NCBI GenBank assembly: GCA_964591705.1
Contig: CAZQCX010000021.1
Span: forward strand, 1-25,248
DNA from: UBA11855 sp964591705
Lineage (GTDB): Archaea; Thermoproteota; Bathyarchaeia; Bathyarchaeales; Bathycorpusculaceae
DNA length: 25,248 bases
Direction of reading: 5' to 3'
Positions 1 to 8,027 of the stretch are shown piece by piece; positions within the stretch are counted from its first letter, which is position 1; every line of letters starts with the position of its first letter. A program made the position numbers and the translations under genes. Below the pieces are notes generated by a model. That model was not told the DNA's origin. It ran no database searches and worked only from the letters and a program-made list of their open reading frames with translations.

Positions 1-16
1 CATATTTCTGTCGGTG

Positions 17-1126
17 TCAAGCAAGAATTCTTCTTACTGCCGCAATTAGCTTCGCGTTTTCATCCTTTGACCTCACGGTCACCCTGAAGTAACTGTCATC
101 TAATCCAACGAACGTGCTGCAGTCGCGAATCAAAATTCCATCTTCAGCCAGCCTTTCTCTTAACGAGGTGGAAGTCGCAATCTTGTCTAGGATTTTGACC
201 AACAGGAAGTTTGTCTCCGATGAGAAAACATGTAGTCTGCCGATTTCGTTAAGCATCTTGGCAAATTGAGCCTTTTCCGCGGCGATTATTTTCTTGGTGC
301 GTGTGATGAATTCTGTATCTTCAAAAGCAGCTAGCGTTGCATAACCTGCAAGGGTGTTAATGCTCCAAGGCTGCCTTACAGCCTCAAGCTCATCTTTCAT
401 GCTTTCCGCCACAATACCATAGCCAAACCGTATGCCAGGCATTCCAAAAAACTTGGTAACGGACCTTATTACAAAGAGATTCTCATGCTTTCGTATGTAG
501 CCAGCCATGGTAGCTTCATTGCATCTTTCCGAAAACTCTATGTAGTTCTCGTCAATGCTCACCAAAACGCCCTTTGCATGGCAAAACTCAACAAGATCCA
601 AAACTGCTTCTTTGTCAAAAAGCCTTCCTGATGGGCTATGCGGGTTGCAAATGCATACCATGCGCGTATCACCTGTTACAGCCTTCTTGATCCTCTCCGT
701 CTCTAACGCGAAATCTTCGGGTAATTGAACGAAAACCGGTTTGCCATGGACTCTCAAAACCGCTTTCTCATATTCCGTGAATGATGGCACAGGAACTACA
801 GCTTCGAAACTGCTTGGAAAGACCTCCGCGATGATGTAGATCAGCTCGATTGATCCATTCCCAAGAATTATGTTCGACTCATCAACGTTATGTCCCACAT
901 ACTTGGCAATTGCGGCTTTCACATCTACTGGGTTGGGATCAGGGTAAAACCTGATCAGCCTAGCATAATTCTTGACAGCTTCCACTGCCTTCGGCGACGG
1001 TCCAAGAAAATTGATTGGTCCGCTGAAATCAAGTACCTTCTCAAGAGGAACACCATGTCTTCTGCTGAACCCCCACACATCTCCACCATGGCTCACAAAC
1101 CTGCGTTTCTTACATGGATTCGCCAT
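17..1126 (-). CDS. cobD: CobD-like threonine-phosphate decarboxylase / HisC-family aminotransferase
   Basis: A 369-residue PLP-dependent fold-type I protein. Seen: an N-terminal HGGDVWGF stretch followed by DFSGPIN and LGPSP (about residues 13-45), which is the opening typical of CobD rather than plain HisC; N161-P162, D192-E193, the Schiff-base lysine in SVTKFFG (K225), and R233 in the GIRFGYG stretch. The usual DEAY motif reads DENY. CobD decarboxylates L-threonine O-3-phosphate to aminopropanol phosphate for cobinamide phosphate assembly in the cytosol. The ATG at 1126 has GGAGG about nine bases upstream (1136-1140) and the gene overlaps the preceding membrane-protein gene by 17 bases, so they are probably co-transcribed. 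Other cobalamin genes in the window support CobD. A histidinol-phosphate aminotransferase cannot be excluded by reading alone. Confidence 0.8.
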   Translation of the reverse strand: MANPCKKRRFVSHGGDVWGFSRRHGVPLEKVLDFSGPINFLGPSPKAVEAVKNYARLIRFYPDPNPVDVKAAIAKYVGHNVDESNIILGNGSIELIYIIAEVFPSSFEAVVPVPSFTEYEKAVLRVHGKPVFVQLPEDFALETERIKKAVTGDTRMVCICNPHSPSGRLFDKEAVLDLVEFCHAKGVLVSIDENYIEFSERCNEATMAGYIRKHENLFVIRSVTKFFGMPGIRFGYGIVAESMKDELEAVRQPWSINTLAGYATLAAFEDTEFITRTKKIIAAEKAQFAKMLNEIGRLHVFSSETNFLLVKILDKIATSTSLRERLAEDGILIRDCSTFVGLDDSYFRVTVRSKDENAKLIAAVRRILA

Positions 1127-1649
1127 CCCTCTCAGCCTCCATCAGTATAAACATCTCATGCTCAACATGCGTCTGTTCCTTAAAATGATTGTTATACGCG
1201 TTAACAATCTTGTAAAGCCAATAAACGATCCCAACGCCGAGCGACGCTACCGTAATCAAGATATATTTTCGAACCGAGATTCTTTGTGGCTCATATTTCA
1301 ACTCGGGACAGATTTTTGAGAAGAACTCTTTCTGACGTCTTTCATGAGCAACTAGATCAACAGTCAAGAAATACATTATTGCAAACACTGGGAGAACCAA
1401 GATTGCTGCAACAGTCCACAGTTTCGAATTCCTGTTCGGGACCACATTTGACTGCCACTCTTCATTCTTGAACGCGGCAATTATAGTTTCCAACTTTTGC
1501 TGTCTCTTGAAATGGGCGTTTCTCCTCTCAATTGAGTAGTAAAACAAAGGGAAAAAAACCAATCCAAAAGTTGTAATCGCCCATAGAAACCACATGGAAA
1601 ACCACATGATTCTATCGGACCTAGCTGGTTCAGTCAAGTTAGTTTCCAT
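1110..1649 (-). CDS. Small multi-pass membrane protein, function unknown
   Basis: A 179-residue protein I do not recognise. Seen: three strongly hydrophobic stretches at about residues 15-38, 77-98 and 130-148, separated by charged cytoplasm-like loops (IERRN, RRQKEFF). This implies a three-helix membrane protein with a charged C-terminal tail rich in E, H and D. It starts at ATG 1649 just downstream of a TATA element shared with the divergent glycosyltransferase gene, and its 3' end overlaps the CobD-like gene by 17 bases, so the two probably form an operon. No catalytic motif is visible. Membership of a small DUF4234-like family is possible but unsupported. Confidence 0.6.
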   Translation of the reverse strand: METNLTEPARSDRIMWFSMWFLWAITTFGLVFFPLFYYSIERRNAHFKRQQKLETIIAAFKNEEWQSNVVPNRNSKLWTVAAILVLPVFAIMYFLTVDLVAHERRQKEFFSKICPELKYEPQRISVRKYILITVASLGVGIVYWLYKIVNAYNNHFKEQTHVEHEMFILMEAERDGESM

Positions 1650-1680
1650 TCCGATCTCTGGCTGATAGAAACAGCCAAAG

Positions 1681-1690
1681 TTTATAAATT
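1681..1690. promoter_or_regulatory. Shared palindromic TATA element of a divergent promoter
   Basis: TTTATAAATT lies between the divergent starts at 1649 (minus) and 1733 (plus) and reads as a good archaeal TATA box on either strand. With transcription starting about 25 bases away, the plus transcript would have a leader of about 20 bases and the minus transcript a leader of about 8 bases. Inference from sequence only. Confidence 0.5.
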
Positions 1691-1732
1691 CTTACTTTGC
1701 GTTACGCAACTACGTGGAATGAAGAAAACGGG

Positions 1733-2416
1733 ATGCACATTTCCATAGTAGTTCCGGTACTCAACGAAGAACTCACCATAGGTGACTTGATCGACCGCCT
1801 GAAGGCTACTCTGAGAAACATGAATATTCACCACGAGATAATAGTTGTAGACGACGGCTCAAATGATAATTCGGTAGAAATCTCACGAAGCAGAGGTGTC
1901 AAAGTCTACTCATTGAAGAACCACATGGGAAAGGGTTACGCTCTCCGCGTTGGCTTCGTTATGGCAAAGGGTGAAATAGTAGCGACGATAGACTCCGATG
2001 GCTCCCATCGCCCAGAAGAACTGCCGCTGTTGTTGACTCCAGTTCTTAAGGGTCAAGCCGATCTTGTGATAGGTTCCAGGTTCAGGACGGAAAACCCTGG
2101 TCCCGGGAAAAGATTCAACGCCGCCGGCGTCCGCATTTTCAACATCTTGATCCATATCCTGACGGGGGCTGCAGTTTCTGACTCTCAATCTGGCTATCGT
2201 GTGATGAAATCCGCTGTTCTGAAGAATCTCAACCTGAAGTCCGAGGAATACGAAATTGAATCAGAAATACTCGTGAAAATCGCCAAGCAGCGATTCAGAG
2301 TCAAAGAGGTACCAATCAGCTTTGAACAACGAACATACGGCACATCCAGACTGGACCCAATCGCGGATGGTTTCAAGATCCTCATGTCAATACTAATCTC
2401 TTACTTGAGAGGGTGA
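1733..2416 (+). CDS. GT2 glycosyltransferase, dolichyl-phosphate sugar synthase-like
   Basis: A 227-residue GT-A fold glycosyltransferase family 2 protein. Seen: N-terminal ISIVVPVLNEE, the nucleotide-binding VVDDGSNDNS, a DSDGSHRPEE metal-binding DxD region, a GSRF motif, and a DSQSGYR motif like those of DPM1/polyprenyl-phosphate mannosyl- or glucosyltransferases. There is no C-terminal membrane anchor, which matches the short soluble DPM1 type. Such enzymes move a sugar from a nucleotide donor to a lipid phosphate at the inner membrane face for glycan assembly. I chose ATG 1733 because translation from it opens directly on the family start, and an upstream TTG (1697) lies too near the TATA box. 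It heads a three-glycosyltransferase run. Confidence 0.85.
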   Translation: MHISIVVPVLNEELTIGDLIDRLKATLRNMNIHHEIIVVDDGSNDNSVEISRSRGVKVYSLKNHMGKGYALRVGFVMAKGEIVATIDSDGSHRPEELPLLLTPVLKGQADLVIGSRFRTENPGPGKRFNAAGVRIFNILIHILTGAAVSDSQSGYRVMKSAVLKNLNLKSEEYEIESEILVKIAKQRFRVKEVPISFEQRTYGTSRLDPIADGFKILMSILISYLRG

Positions 2417-2426
2417 CCCAAAACCC

Positions 2427-3416
2427 GTGACTGCTACTAACCATCCAAGAATCTCGATTGTAATAGCAGCATTAAACAGCGAAGACACAATAGCTGAATG
2501 CCTCAGATCAATATTCGAGCTCAACTATCCAAAGGAACATCTGGAGGTAATGGTCATAGACGGCTGCTCTCGAGACCTAACAGTTGAGAAAGCCAAAGAA
2601 TACCCCGTCAAGATCCTCAGAGAACCCCTAAACGCCCCAGCTGCCTACAACTATGCCCTCAAAATCGTCAACAACGAACTAATCGGCTTCGTCGATGCAG
2701 ACGCAAAAGTGGAAAGCGAATGGCTTAACAAACTCTTGCCCCATTTCAGGAACAAGCAAGTTGCCGGCGCAAGTGGAAGCATAGAAACTTGGAACACCGA
2801 AAACCCTTGGGCCAGAAGCATAGGATATGATATTTCTAACAGGTATGCTCGGCTGGGTCGATATGCAACGCGAATTGCCACAATGAATCTTCTCATTAGG
2901 AGAAGCGTCATTGAGGAAGTTGGTGGCTTCGATGAAGGTTTCCCTTCCCAGTATGACACCGACCTTGGATACAGAATTACGACTAAGGGCTACAAAATAG
3001 CCTACGAACCCAGCGCCCGGTGCCATCACTATAACCGACCAACACTGCGTGCCTACTTCAAGCAACAGCTACAATACGGAAAGAATACGCTGAGACTCTA
3101 CTTCAAGCATCATAATTTGGCAAAAGGAGACGAAATAACTGACTTCTGCATGAACGTTCAGCCTTCCCTTTTACTGGCGGCTATTGTTTTTTTCGTCTTG
3201 GGACTTGTTCCTTTGTTAAGAACGTTTTGGTACGTTTCCGCCCTAATAATTGCAGCTATGTTTGCTTACTACGTTTTTTCCGCCGCCAGAGTCGCAGTCA
3301 GGTTCCAAGACAAAACAGCTATGCTACTTGTCATCCTATACTTCGTAAGGGCCACAGCGTGGTTGACTGGAGCAGCTGTAACGATAATCGAAAAACACGT
3401 GACGCCAAGGAGATAG
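2427..3416 (+). CDS. Membrane-anchored GT2 glycosyltransferase
   Basis: A 329-residue family 2 glycosyltransferase. Seen: ISIVIAALNSED at the N terminus, the VIDGCSRD nucleotide site, the DADAK DxD metal motif, a GGFDEGF acceptor-loop motif, and YGKN near residue 213. About three hydrophobic segments follow (roughly residues 248-265, 270-288 and 300-320), giving a C-terminal membrane anchor. The layout resembles exopolysaccharide or S-layer/N-glycan transferases that act on lipid-linked sugars at the cytoplasmic membrane face. The start is GTG at 2427, ten bases after the previous stop. It ends in TAG at 3414-3416, and the following GT4 continues in the same frame. The exact sugar cannot be read from sequence. 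Confidence 0.85.
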   Translation: MTATNHPRISIVIAALNSEDTIAECLRSIFELNYPKEHLEVMVIDGCSRDLTVEKAKEYPVKILREPLNAPAAYNYALKIVNNELIGFVDADAKVESEWLNKLLPHFRNKQVAGASGSIETWNTENPWARSIGYDISNRYARLGRYATRIATMNLLIRRSVIEEVGGFDEGFPSQYDTDLGYRITTKGYKIAYEPSARCHHYNRPTLRAYFKQQLQYGKNTLRLYFKHHNLAKGDEITDFCMNVQPSLLLAAIVFFVLGLVPLLRTFWYVSALIIAAMFAYYVFSAARVAVRFQDKTAMLLVILYFVRATAWLTGAAVTIIEKHVTPRR

Positions 3417-4616
3417 ATCAAAACGCTCAAGATTTGTTTCATCTCCCCAGAATATCTTCCTCTCTCAGGAGGAACAGGCGCTTACGTATACTACTTGTCC
3501 AAGGAACTCGTGAAGAACGGTAACTCGATCTATATTGTCACGGGTTATGATGAGACACAAGATGTAGAATTTGGTTGCCAACACCGTGTGTCCTTTCTAA
3601 GAACCAGCAAGACCCCTATCATCAAATCCTTCCTTTTCGCAAGTTCCTCATTCCGAAAGCTAAACAAAACAAAAGCTGACTACTCTGCAGACATAGTTCA
3701 TGCTAATCTCCCTTTGGTCCCAAACTTTGCAGTTCCGTTGGATTTCGGGAGAAGGCTCATTTCCACTGTTCACTCGACATGGAAGGGCGAGGCAGAAGCT
3801 ATCCAAGGCGAACCCTTTAGTCGGTTAAACTCAAACGAGAAATTTTTGGTCAGCTTCAACTGGTTCCTGCGTGTTTTTGAGGAAAGAATGCTTGAACGTT
3901 CGAACAGGATTATAGCGGTAAGCGAATTCACTAGGAGAGAGCTGTTGAAGTACTACGCCGTCAAACCGGGCAAGATTCATGTAATCCATAACGGTGTAGA
4001 CACTCAGAAGTTCCAACCAACTGCCAAAAAGGATAAAGCAAAAGAAGAAGTCGCGCTGAACTCAAAAGATACGGTAATACTCTCAGTTGGTCGACTGTAC
4101 GCTAGAAAAGGCTTGTTTACACTTGTCGAAGCAATGCCCCCCATAGTAAAGCGGTTTAGCAATGTTAGACTCATAATCTCGGGGAAAGGTCAAAGCAACG
4201 AAATGAAGAAACTGGTTGACTACGCTACAAAACTCGGTGTCATAAACAATATAGTCTTCACAGGCTACTTCCCTGACAAGAAACTTCCGAGACTCTATCA
4301 AGCAGCAGACATCTTCGCATTCTCCACTTTCTATGAGCACCATCCATTTGCAGTTCTCGAAGCTATGTCCACTGGATTGCCGATCGTAACGAACAAAGTT
4401 GGCGGGATCCCAGAGACAATCGAAAACGGTCAAAATGGATTCCTCTGCAGTCCTTTCAATCCGCGTGAATTCTCTGAAAAGATAATTTATCTTCTTGAGC
4501 ACCCTGCTCTGGCTTCAGAAATGGCAAAAAGCGCGCGTCAGACAGTGCTTGAGAGATTCGACTGGCGTCATGTTGTGAAGAGAGTTCTTCGCATCTATGA
4601 AGAAACACTAAGCTAA
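3417..4616 (+). CDS. GT4 glycosyltransferase with a non-canonical or mutated start
   Basis: A GT-B fold family 4 glycosyltransferase of about 399 residues. Seen: translation immediately after the preceding TAG gives LKICFISPEYLPLSGGTG, the expected GT4 N-terminal strand and glycine loop; later come VGRLYARKG, EAMSTGLPIV and NKVGGIPE, the C-terminal donor-binding E(x7)E region. No ATG, GTG or TTG lies in frame between the stop at 3414-3416 and a TTG at 3495, and starting there would delete the glycine loop. A GGAG (3409-3412) lies four bases before the ATC at 3417, where an ATG would give a normal start. So the gene uses ATC/ATT, is a start-codon mutant, or holds a sequence error. The function call is firm; the start is not. 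Its end overlaps the convergent DUF362 gene by nine bases. Confidence 0.8.
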   Translation: MKTLKICFISPEYLPLSGGTGAYVYYLSKELVKNGNSIYIVTGYDETQDVEFGCQHRVSFLRTSKTPIIKSFLFASSSFRKLNKTKADYSADIVHANLPLVPNFAVPLDFGRRLISTVHSTWKGEAEAIQGEPFSRLNSNEKFLVSFNWFLRVFEERMLERSNRIIAVSEFTRRELLKYYAVKPGKIHVIHNGVDTQKFQPTAKKDKAKEEVALNSKDTVILSVGRLYARKGLFTLVEAMPPIVKRFSNVRLIISGKGQSNEMKKLVDYATKLGVINNIVFTGYFPDKKLPRLYQAADIFAFSTFYEHHPFAVLEAMSTGLPIVTNKVGGIPETIENGQNGFLCSPFNPREFSEKIIYLLEHPALASEMAKSARQTVLERFDWRHVVKRVLRIYEETLS

Positions 4617-5573
4617 TTGAGCTTCTATTGGTCTGCCCCTATAGGCAATCGTTAATTTCTGAAACAGCTTGACGATAGGCAGCGAACAGAAAAAGAACTT
4701 CGTAAGGTATTCATGTTTGTAAATCTCCAGCTGAGCCATCACTGGCAAATCGATTCGGGGGTGCCTGAATCTCCGCGCCACCTCTTGAACCTGCACACCC
4801 TGCACTGGAATATGTTCAGTCTCAAGCTTTTCCATCTGGACGATATGGTCAAGATATGAGATATCCTTAAGACTCAAACCCATAATCTGCGAAGCAATCA
4901 CATCAACGGTCAATGTATCATTGCCAGTCAGCATCAGCCCCAGCTCCACCGGCTCGCCTTTTGTTGGACCATTTCCTTCCAATGCTACTCTCGCATCCAT
5001 TATCGTCAGCTTCGGGTTGAGAGCCTTATACAGAGTGTGCAGGACCTCTTTCATGTACGGGTGTAAGAAGATCCGCCTATCATCTGGAATGCAACCGAAT
5101 AGGTTTTTGATGGCTCCGCTGAACATTGTGAATTCGTGGGTTTTCATAAGGGCAACATCCACGATTGCATCTGCCTCCATCACCGTTTTGGGAAGAAACA
5201 GCTCCTTCAAAGCATTACGGGAGCTTCGGAACCCGACTTTGACCAGCCCATCCTCAGAGAGATTTAAGACCGATCCACCTGCTGCCTTGACCGCTGCCTC
5301 TATCCCAGTGTTTTTTAATGCCCAGAAGCAGGGATAGTTGAAACCATTGGATTCGCCCACAACCACTTCTTCTGCGGTGTCACGAAGCAAACTCACCAAC
5401 TGCTTGATCATAATCGGATTTGTGACAACGCCGGGAATATACTCAGGGTGGCTGATGTTAGGCTTCACGAAAACCTTTTTGGTTCCTCCCAGAGCAGCTT
5501 GGTCAATCGCTTTTCTCAGAACCCCTTCCGTGTCTTCCACATTTCCCGTGATTCTGACGGTTTGTGGGGGCAT
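4608..5573 (-). CDS. DUF362 family protein without ferredoxin domain
   Basis: A 321-residue DUF362 (PF04015) protein. Seen: VFVKPNI near the N terminus, VVGESNG, a DVALMKTHEF stretch and GAIKNLFG, all hallmarks of the family. Many DUF362 proteins carry CxxCxxC ferredoxin motifs, but here only scattered single cysteines occur, so no Fe-S cluster is predicted. The biochemical role of the family is not established to my knowledge. It starts at ATG 5573, two bases after the stop of the radical SAM gene, with GGAG inside that gene's 3' end as ribosome binding site. The two are clearly one transcription unit and probably act in one pathway. The gene ends convergently inside the GT4 tail. Confidence 0.85.
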   Translation of the reverse strand: MPPQTVRITGNVEDTEGVLRKAIDQAALGGTKKVFVKPNISHPEYIPGVVTNPIMIKQLVSLLRDTAEEVVVGESNGFNYPCFWALKNTGIEAAVKAAGGSVLNLSEDGLVKVGFRSSRNALKELFLPKTVMEADAIVDVALMKTHEFTMFSGAIKNLFGCIPDDRRIFLHPYMKEVLHTLYKALNPKLTIMDARVALEGNGPTKGEPVELGLMLTGNDTLTVDVIASQIMGLSLKDISYLDHIVQMEKLETEHIPVQGVQVQEVARRFRHPRIDLPVMAQLEIYKHEYLTKFFFCSLPIVKLFQKLTIAYRGRPIEAQLA

Positions 5574-5575
5574 TC

Positions 5576-7000
5576 TTAGCTGCTCTCCATTCTTGTTGTC
5601 ACCAAACAGCCAGGATCATCATTGAAAAAGTCACCATCATGGTAGGCGCCTGACCTTGCTCGGCATCCGCCGCATATGAACTTGTAACCGCATTTTCCAC
5701 AGGCGCCTTTCAGGTTAGCCCTATTTCTTAGTGCCTTAAACAATCGCGAGTTCAGCCACAGACTTACGAACCTCTCAGTTTTTAGGTTACCAACGTTTAT
5801 GGGCAGAAAAACGCAGGGATGAACATCACCCTGCGGTGAAATGGAACAGTATAGTCTTCCAGCTCCACACCCTCCAATGAAGTCTGCCAAGGGCACCGCT
5901 TTCTTGCTGACTCTAGCTGTTTGCATGTGCGCCATTGACATGGTAATTTCGCCTGTGCCTGCCGGTCTCTGGCATTGTAGCGCTACCCGAGCAAGCTGAG
6001 GAGCAGTTGTAAGTATCGTCGTCTTGCAGCCTTTGCTCATCCTGTTAAGCAAGTAACGCATCAGGTTCTCTCTTTCCTCAGCTGACAAGTCCTCAGTGAA
6101 TATGTTTTTCCCACGCCCCGCAGGGATGAAGTTGAAGTATGTGAAACGTTCCGCACCAATTCGCTCAGCCAAATCAAGTATTGCCGGCATCTCATCCAAA
6201 TTGCTTTTTGTTGCTGTAGTTGCCATGCAAACGCACAGATCTTCCTCGGCACAGTTTTTCAGTCCCTCCAAGGCTTTCTCGAACGCGCCTGGAACTCCGC
6301 GGAACTTGTCATGCGAATTAGCCGTCGCTCCATCTATGCTGACTTCAACATAATTTACGCCAGTTTCCTTGAGTCTTCTCACATTTTCCTTCGTTAGCAA
6401 CGTGCCATTTGTAGCTACAGAAACATACAACCCACAGCGCACCGCATGTTTAGCAACCTGAAAAAAGTCCCTTCTTATCAAAGGTTCGCCTCCTGAGAAA
6501 GCAAGCGCTGTCACTCCAGCTTCTGCCAATTGATCCACCACAGCAAGCGCTTCTACCGTGGTCAACTCTGCCTCTTGGCTAACTCCACTATCTGAATAGC
6601 AATGCTTGCAGGTCAAATTGCATCTGTGCGTATAATCCCAAACCACAAGAAAGGGAGCGTAAATGCTAAGCGGCTTCATAATGCCCACATGCGCAAAGGT
6701 TTTAGCTAGATTGGCTACAGCTCTCCGCGCATACTTGTCAGAAAGCAGCTTTTTCGCTTTCTCCCTCCTAACGTTCAGGCTTCTTCGAAGAAACTCGATC
6801 CAAAACCTTATAATGCGAGAGTAGAAAACGTTGCATCTGCTGCATTCCTTCCCAGCCATTCCGACATAATCGTCCAAGGCTGCTTCAAGTATAGTTCTAC
6901 CGCAAGAACCACACTTGCTCAAGGACAACTCAAGCATCTTCTTGGTCATAGGTAGCGTCATGACTGCATTCCAAAGTCTGTCATGACTCAGCAGACTCAT
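5576..7000 (-). CDS. Radical SAM/SPASM enzyme with N-terminal Cys pairs
   Basis: A 474-residue radical SAM protein. Seen: two CxxC pairs (C30/C33 and C53/C56) that look like a zinc ribbon; the SAM-cluster motif HRCNLTCKHC (C127, C131, C134); FSGGEPL (169-174); and a C-terminal SPASM-type cysteine set running CGAGRLYC, HPC, CGKCGYKFICGGC, ending DDPGC. SPASM proteins such as PqqE, AhbD and anaerobic sulfatase maturases modify peptides or porphyrins using auxiliary 4Fe-4S clusters. The substrate cannot be inferred here. Start ATG 7000 has GAGG upstream and a TATA element (7054-7063). The DUF362 gene follows after two bases, so the pair is an operon. I see no short precursor-peptide gene beside it. 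Confidence 0.88.
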   Translation of the reverse strand: MSLLSHDRLWNAVMTLPMTKKMLELSLSKCGSCGRTILEAALDDYVGMAGKECSRCNVFYSRIIRFWIEFLRRSLNVRREKAKKLLSDKYARRAVANLAKTFAHVGIMKPLSIYAPFLVVWDYTHRCNLTCKHCYSDSGVSQEAELTTVEALAVVDQLAEAGVTALAFSGGEPLIRRDFFQVAKHAVRCGLYVSVATNGTLLTKENVRRLKETGVNYVEVSIDGATANSHDKFRGVPGAFEKALEGLKNCAEEDLCVCMATTATKSNLDEMPAILDLAERIGAERFTYFNFIPAGRGKNIFTEDLSAEERENLMRYLLNRMSKGCKTTILTTAPQLARVALQCQRPAGTGEITMSMAHMQTARVSKKAVPLADFIGGCGAGRLYCSISPQGDVHPCVFLPINVGNLKTERFVSLWLNSRLFKALRNRANLKGACGKCGYKFICGGCRARSGAYHDGDFFNDDPGCLVTTRMESS

Positions 7001-7415
7001 CTTAGTCTTCCTCTATGCGGCAAACTAGCTACTATAATGGGCGTGTGGCTATGTTAAATATTTCTCCCAGACCCCGTCAAAACCGCTATCAGCTCGCAAT
7101 ACTTCAAAGCCTGTCAACCAGTAGGAACATGGGCAGAACCGACAGCACCACGCCCATCTGAGTCAAATTCACGTTGCAATCCAGCAGAAGAAGCGCGATA
7201 AAAGAGTAAGTGCAGCTGACACGAATTTGTTCAAGAAAGCTATTGCCTTGAATCGCCTGACACCAAGAAAACCTTTTTGTCTCGCCGCTCAACTTTCTGG
7301 CATTTGCATCTCCTGCGATCGGCAAATCACAAAACAGATTATTAGAAAAGAGGTCTCGAAACACCAAGAGCTGCCAGGAAGGGCATCAGCTAGAAACCAA
7401 CTTGTTTCTCCTTGT
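7001..7415. other. 415-base gap with a promoter and a weak hydrophobic ORF
   Basis: The gap holds the radical SAM promoter (TTAAATATTT at 7054-7063, read on the minus strand). It also has an 87-residue minus-strand frame (7104-7367) whose second half is hydrophobic and ends LLVDRL. The frame follows cobY copy 1 on the same strand, but its internal start has no good ribosome binding site and its N-terminal half looks non-coding. It could be the decayed end of a membrane-protein gene. I do not call it as a gene. Confidence 0.35.
7054..7063 (-). promoter_or_regulatory. TATA element for the radical SAM-DUF362 operon
   Basis: TTAAATATTT (AAATATTTAA on the minus strand) lies about 58 bases upstream of ATG 7000. 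This would place transcription start near 7034 with a leader of about 34 bases containing the GAGG ribosome site. Inference from position and composition. Confidence 0.4.
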
Positions 7416-8027
7416 CTATTTCCGCATTACTTTCTCAGCAATCTCCAAATCTTTCACGGTATTTATGTTCAGCAGCAATTCGAGCTCATCGGTCACTATC
7501 GCATCGGTTTCAATCTTTCCCTCTTGGAATACTCTCCTCGCATCAATTATGTTAACTCCAGACACGGCATAAGCTACCCCTTGAAATTCGTCTATCGAAG
7601 AAATAGAAAGCCCTAGCTCCTTACGCCTTTCTATTGGAACAAAAACGGCCAAAGCATGTTTGCCACTCTTCTCGTGGACCGAGATTATTTTGTCCAGTGC
7701 TTTTCCTGTCAACGCAGGGACATCAGAAGGCATAATCAAAACTGGCCCCTGAAACCCACCTCTTAGTATCGCTTGCTTTAAGTCATCATGGTAGCCTTTG
7801 CCATCAGTTCTAATTATTCTCAAACCTTCCTTGGCGCACTTTTCTTCAGTCATAGGAGTATTTGGGCTTGTAACAACATAGAAGTCCGAGACTTTCTTAG
7901 CGGACTTAACCGCGTTCAAAACCCATTCCACAAGCGGTTTGCCCATGAGCAGGAGGAGGGGCTTCTCACCCTTCAGAGCCATTCGACTCCCTTTGCCGCC
8001 AGCCATTATGAGTGCCGGGATTTTCAA
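7416..8027 (-). CDS. cobY: CobY-type GTP:adenosylcobinamide-phosphate guanylyltransferase, copy 1
   Basis: A 203-residue nucleotidyltransferase of the archaeal CobY type. Seen: the N-terminal signature MAGGKGSRM, a KPLLLLMGKPL stretch, TSPNTPMT, DGKGYHDDL, PSDVPAL, SGVNIID, and the C-terminal ending LNINTVKDLEIAEKV, all matching CobY architecture and length. CobY uses GTP to turn adenosylcobinamide phosphate into adenosylcobinamide-GDP, the substrate of CobS. It starts at TTG 8027, overlapping the TGA of the upstream cobS copy by four bases (TTGA), so it is translationally coupled. A second full CobY lies at 17848-18459, and the two have clearly diverged. Because its CobS partner is degenerate, this copy might serve a different nucleotide-activation reaction. 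MobA-like proteins are the nearest alternative. Confidence 0.85.
   Translation of the reverse strand: MKIPALIMAGGKGSRMALKGEKPLLLLMGKPLVEWVLNAVKSAKKVSDFYVVTSPNTPMTEEKCAKEGLRIIRTDGKGYHDDLKQAILRGGFQGPVLIMPSDVPALTGKALDKIISVHEKSGKHALAVFVPIERRKELGLSISSIDEFQGVAYAVSGVNIIDARRVFQEGKIETDAIVTDELELLLNINTVKDLEIAEKVMRK

Noticed and set aside
1..3. Minus-strand ATG that could start the next gene after CobD
   Set aside because: Only three bases lie in the window, so nothing about the gene can be supported.
3414..3416. TAG as a pyrrolysine codon giving a GT2-GT4 fusion
   Set aside because: The GT2 ends naturally after its membrane anchor, a GGAG precedes the GT4 N terminus, and nothing in the window indicates pyrrolysine machinery; a start-codon change is simpler.
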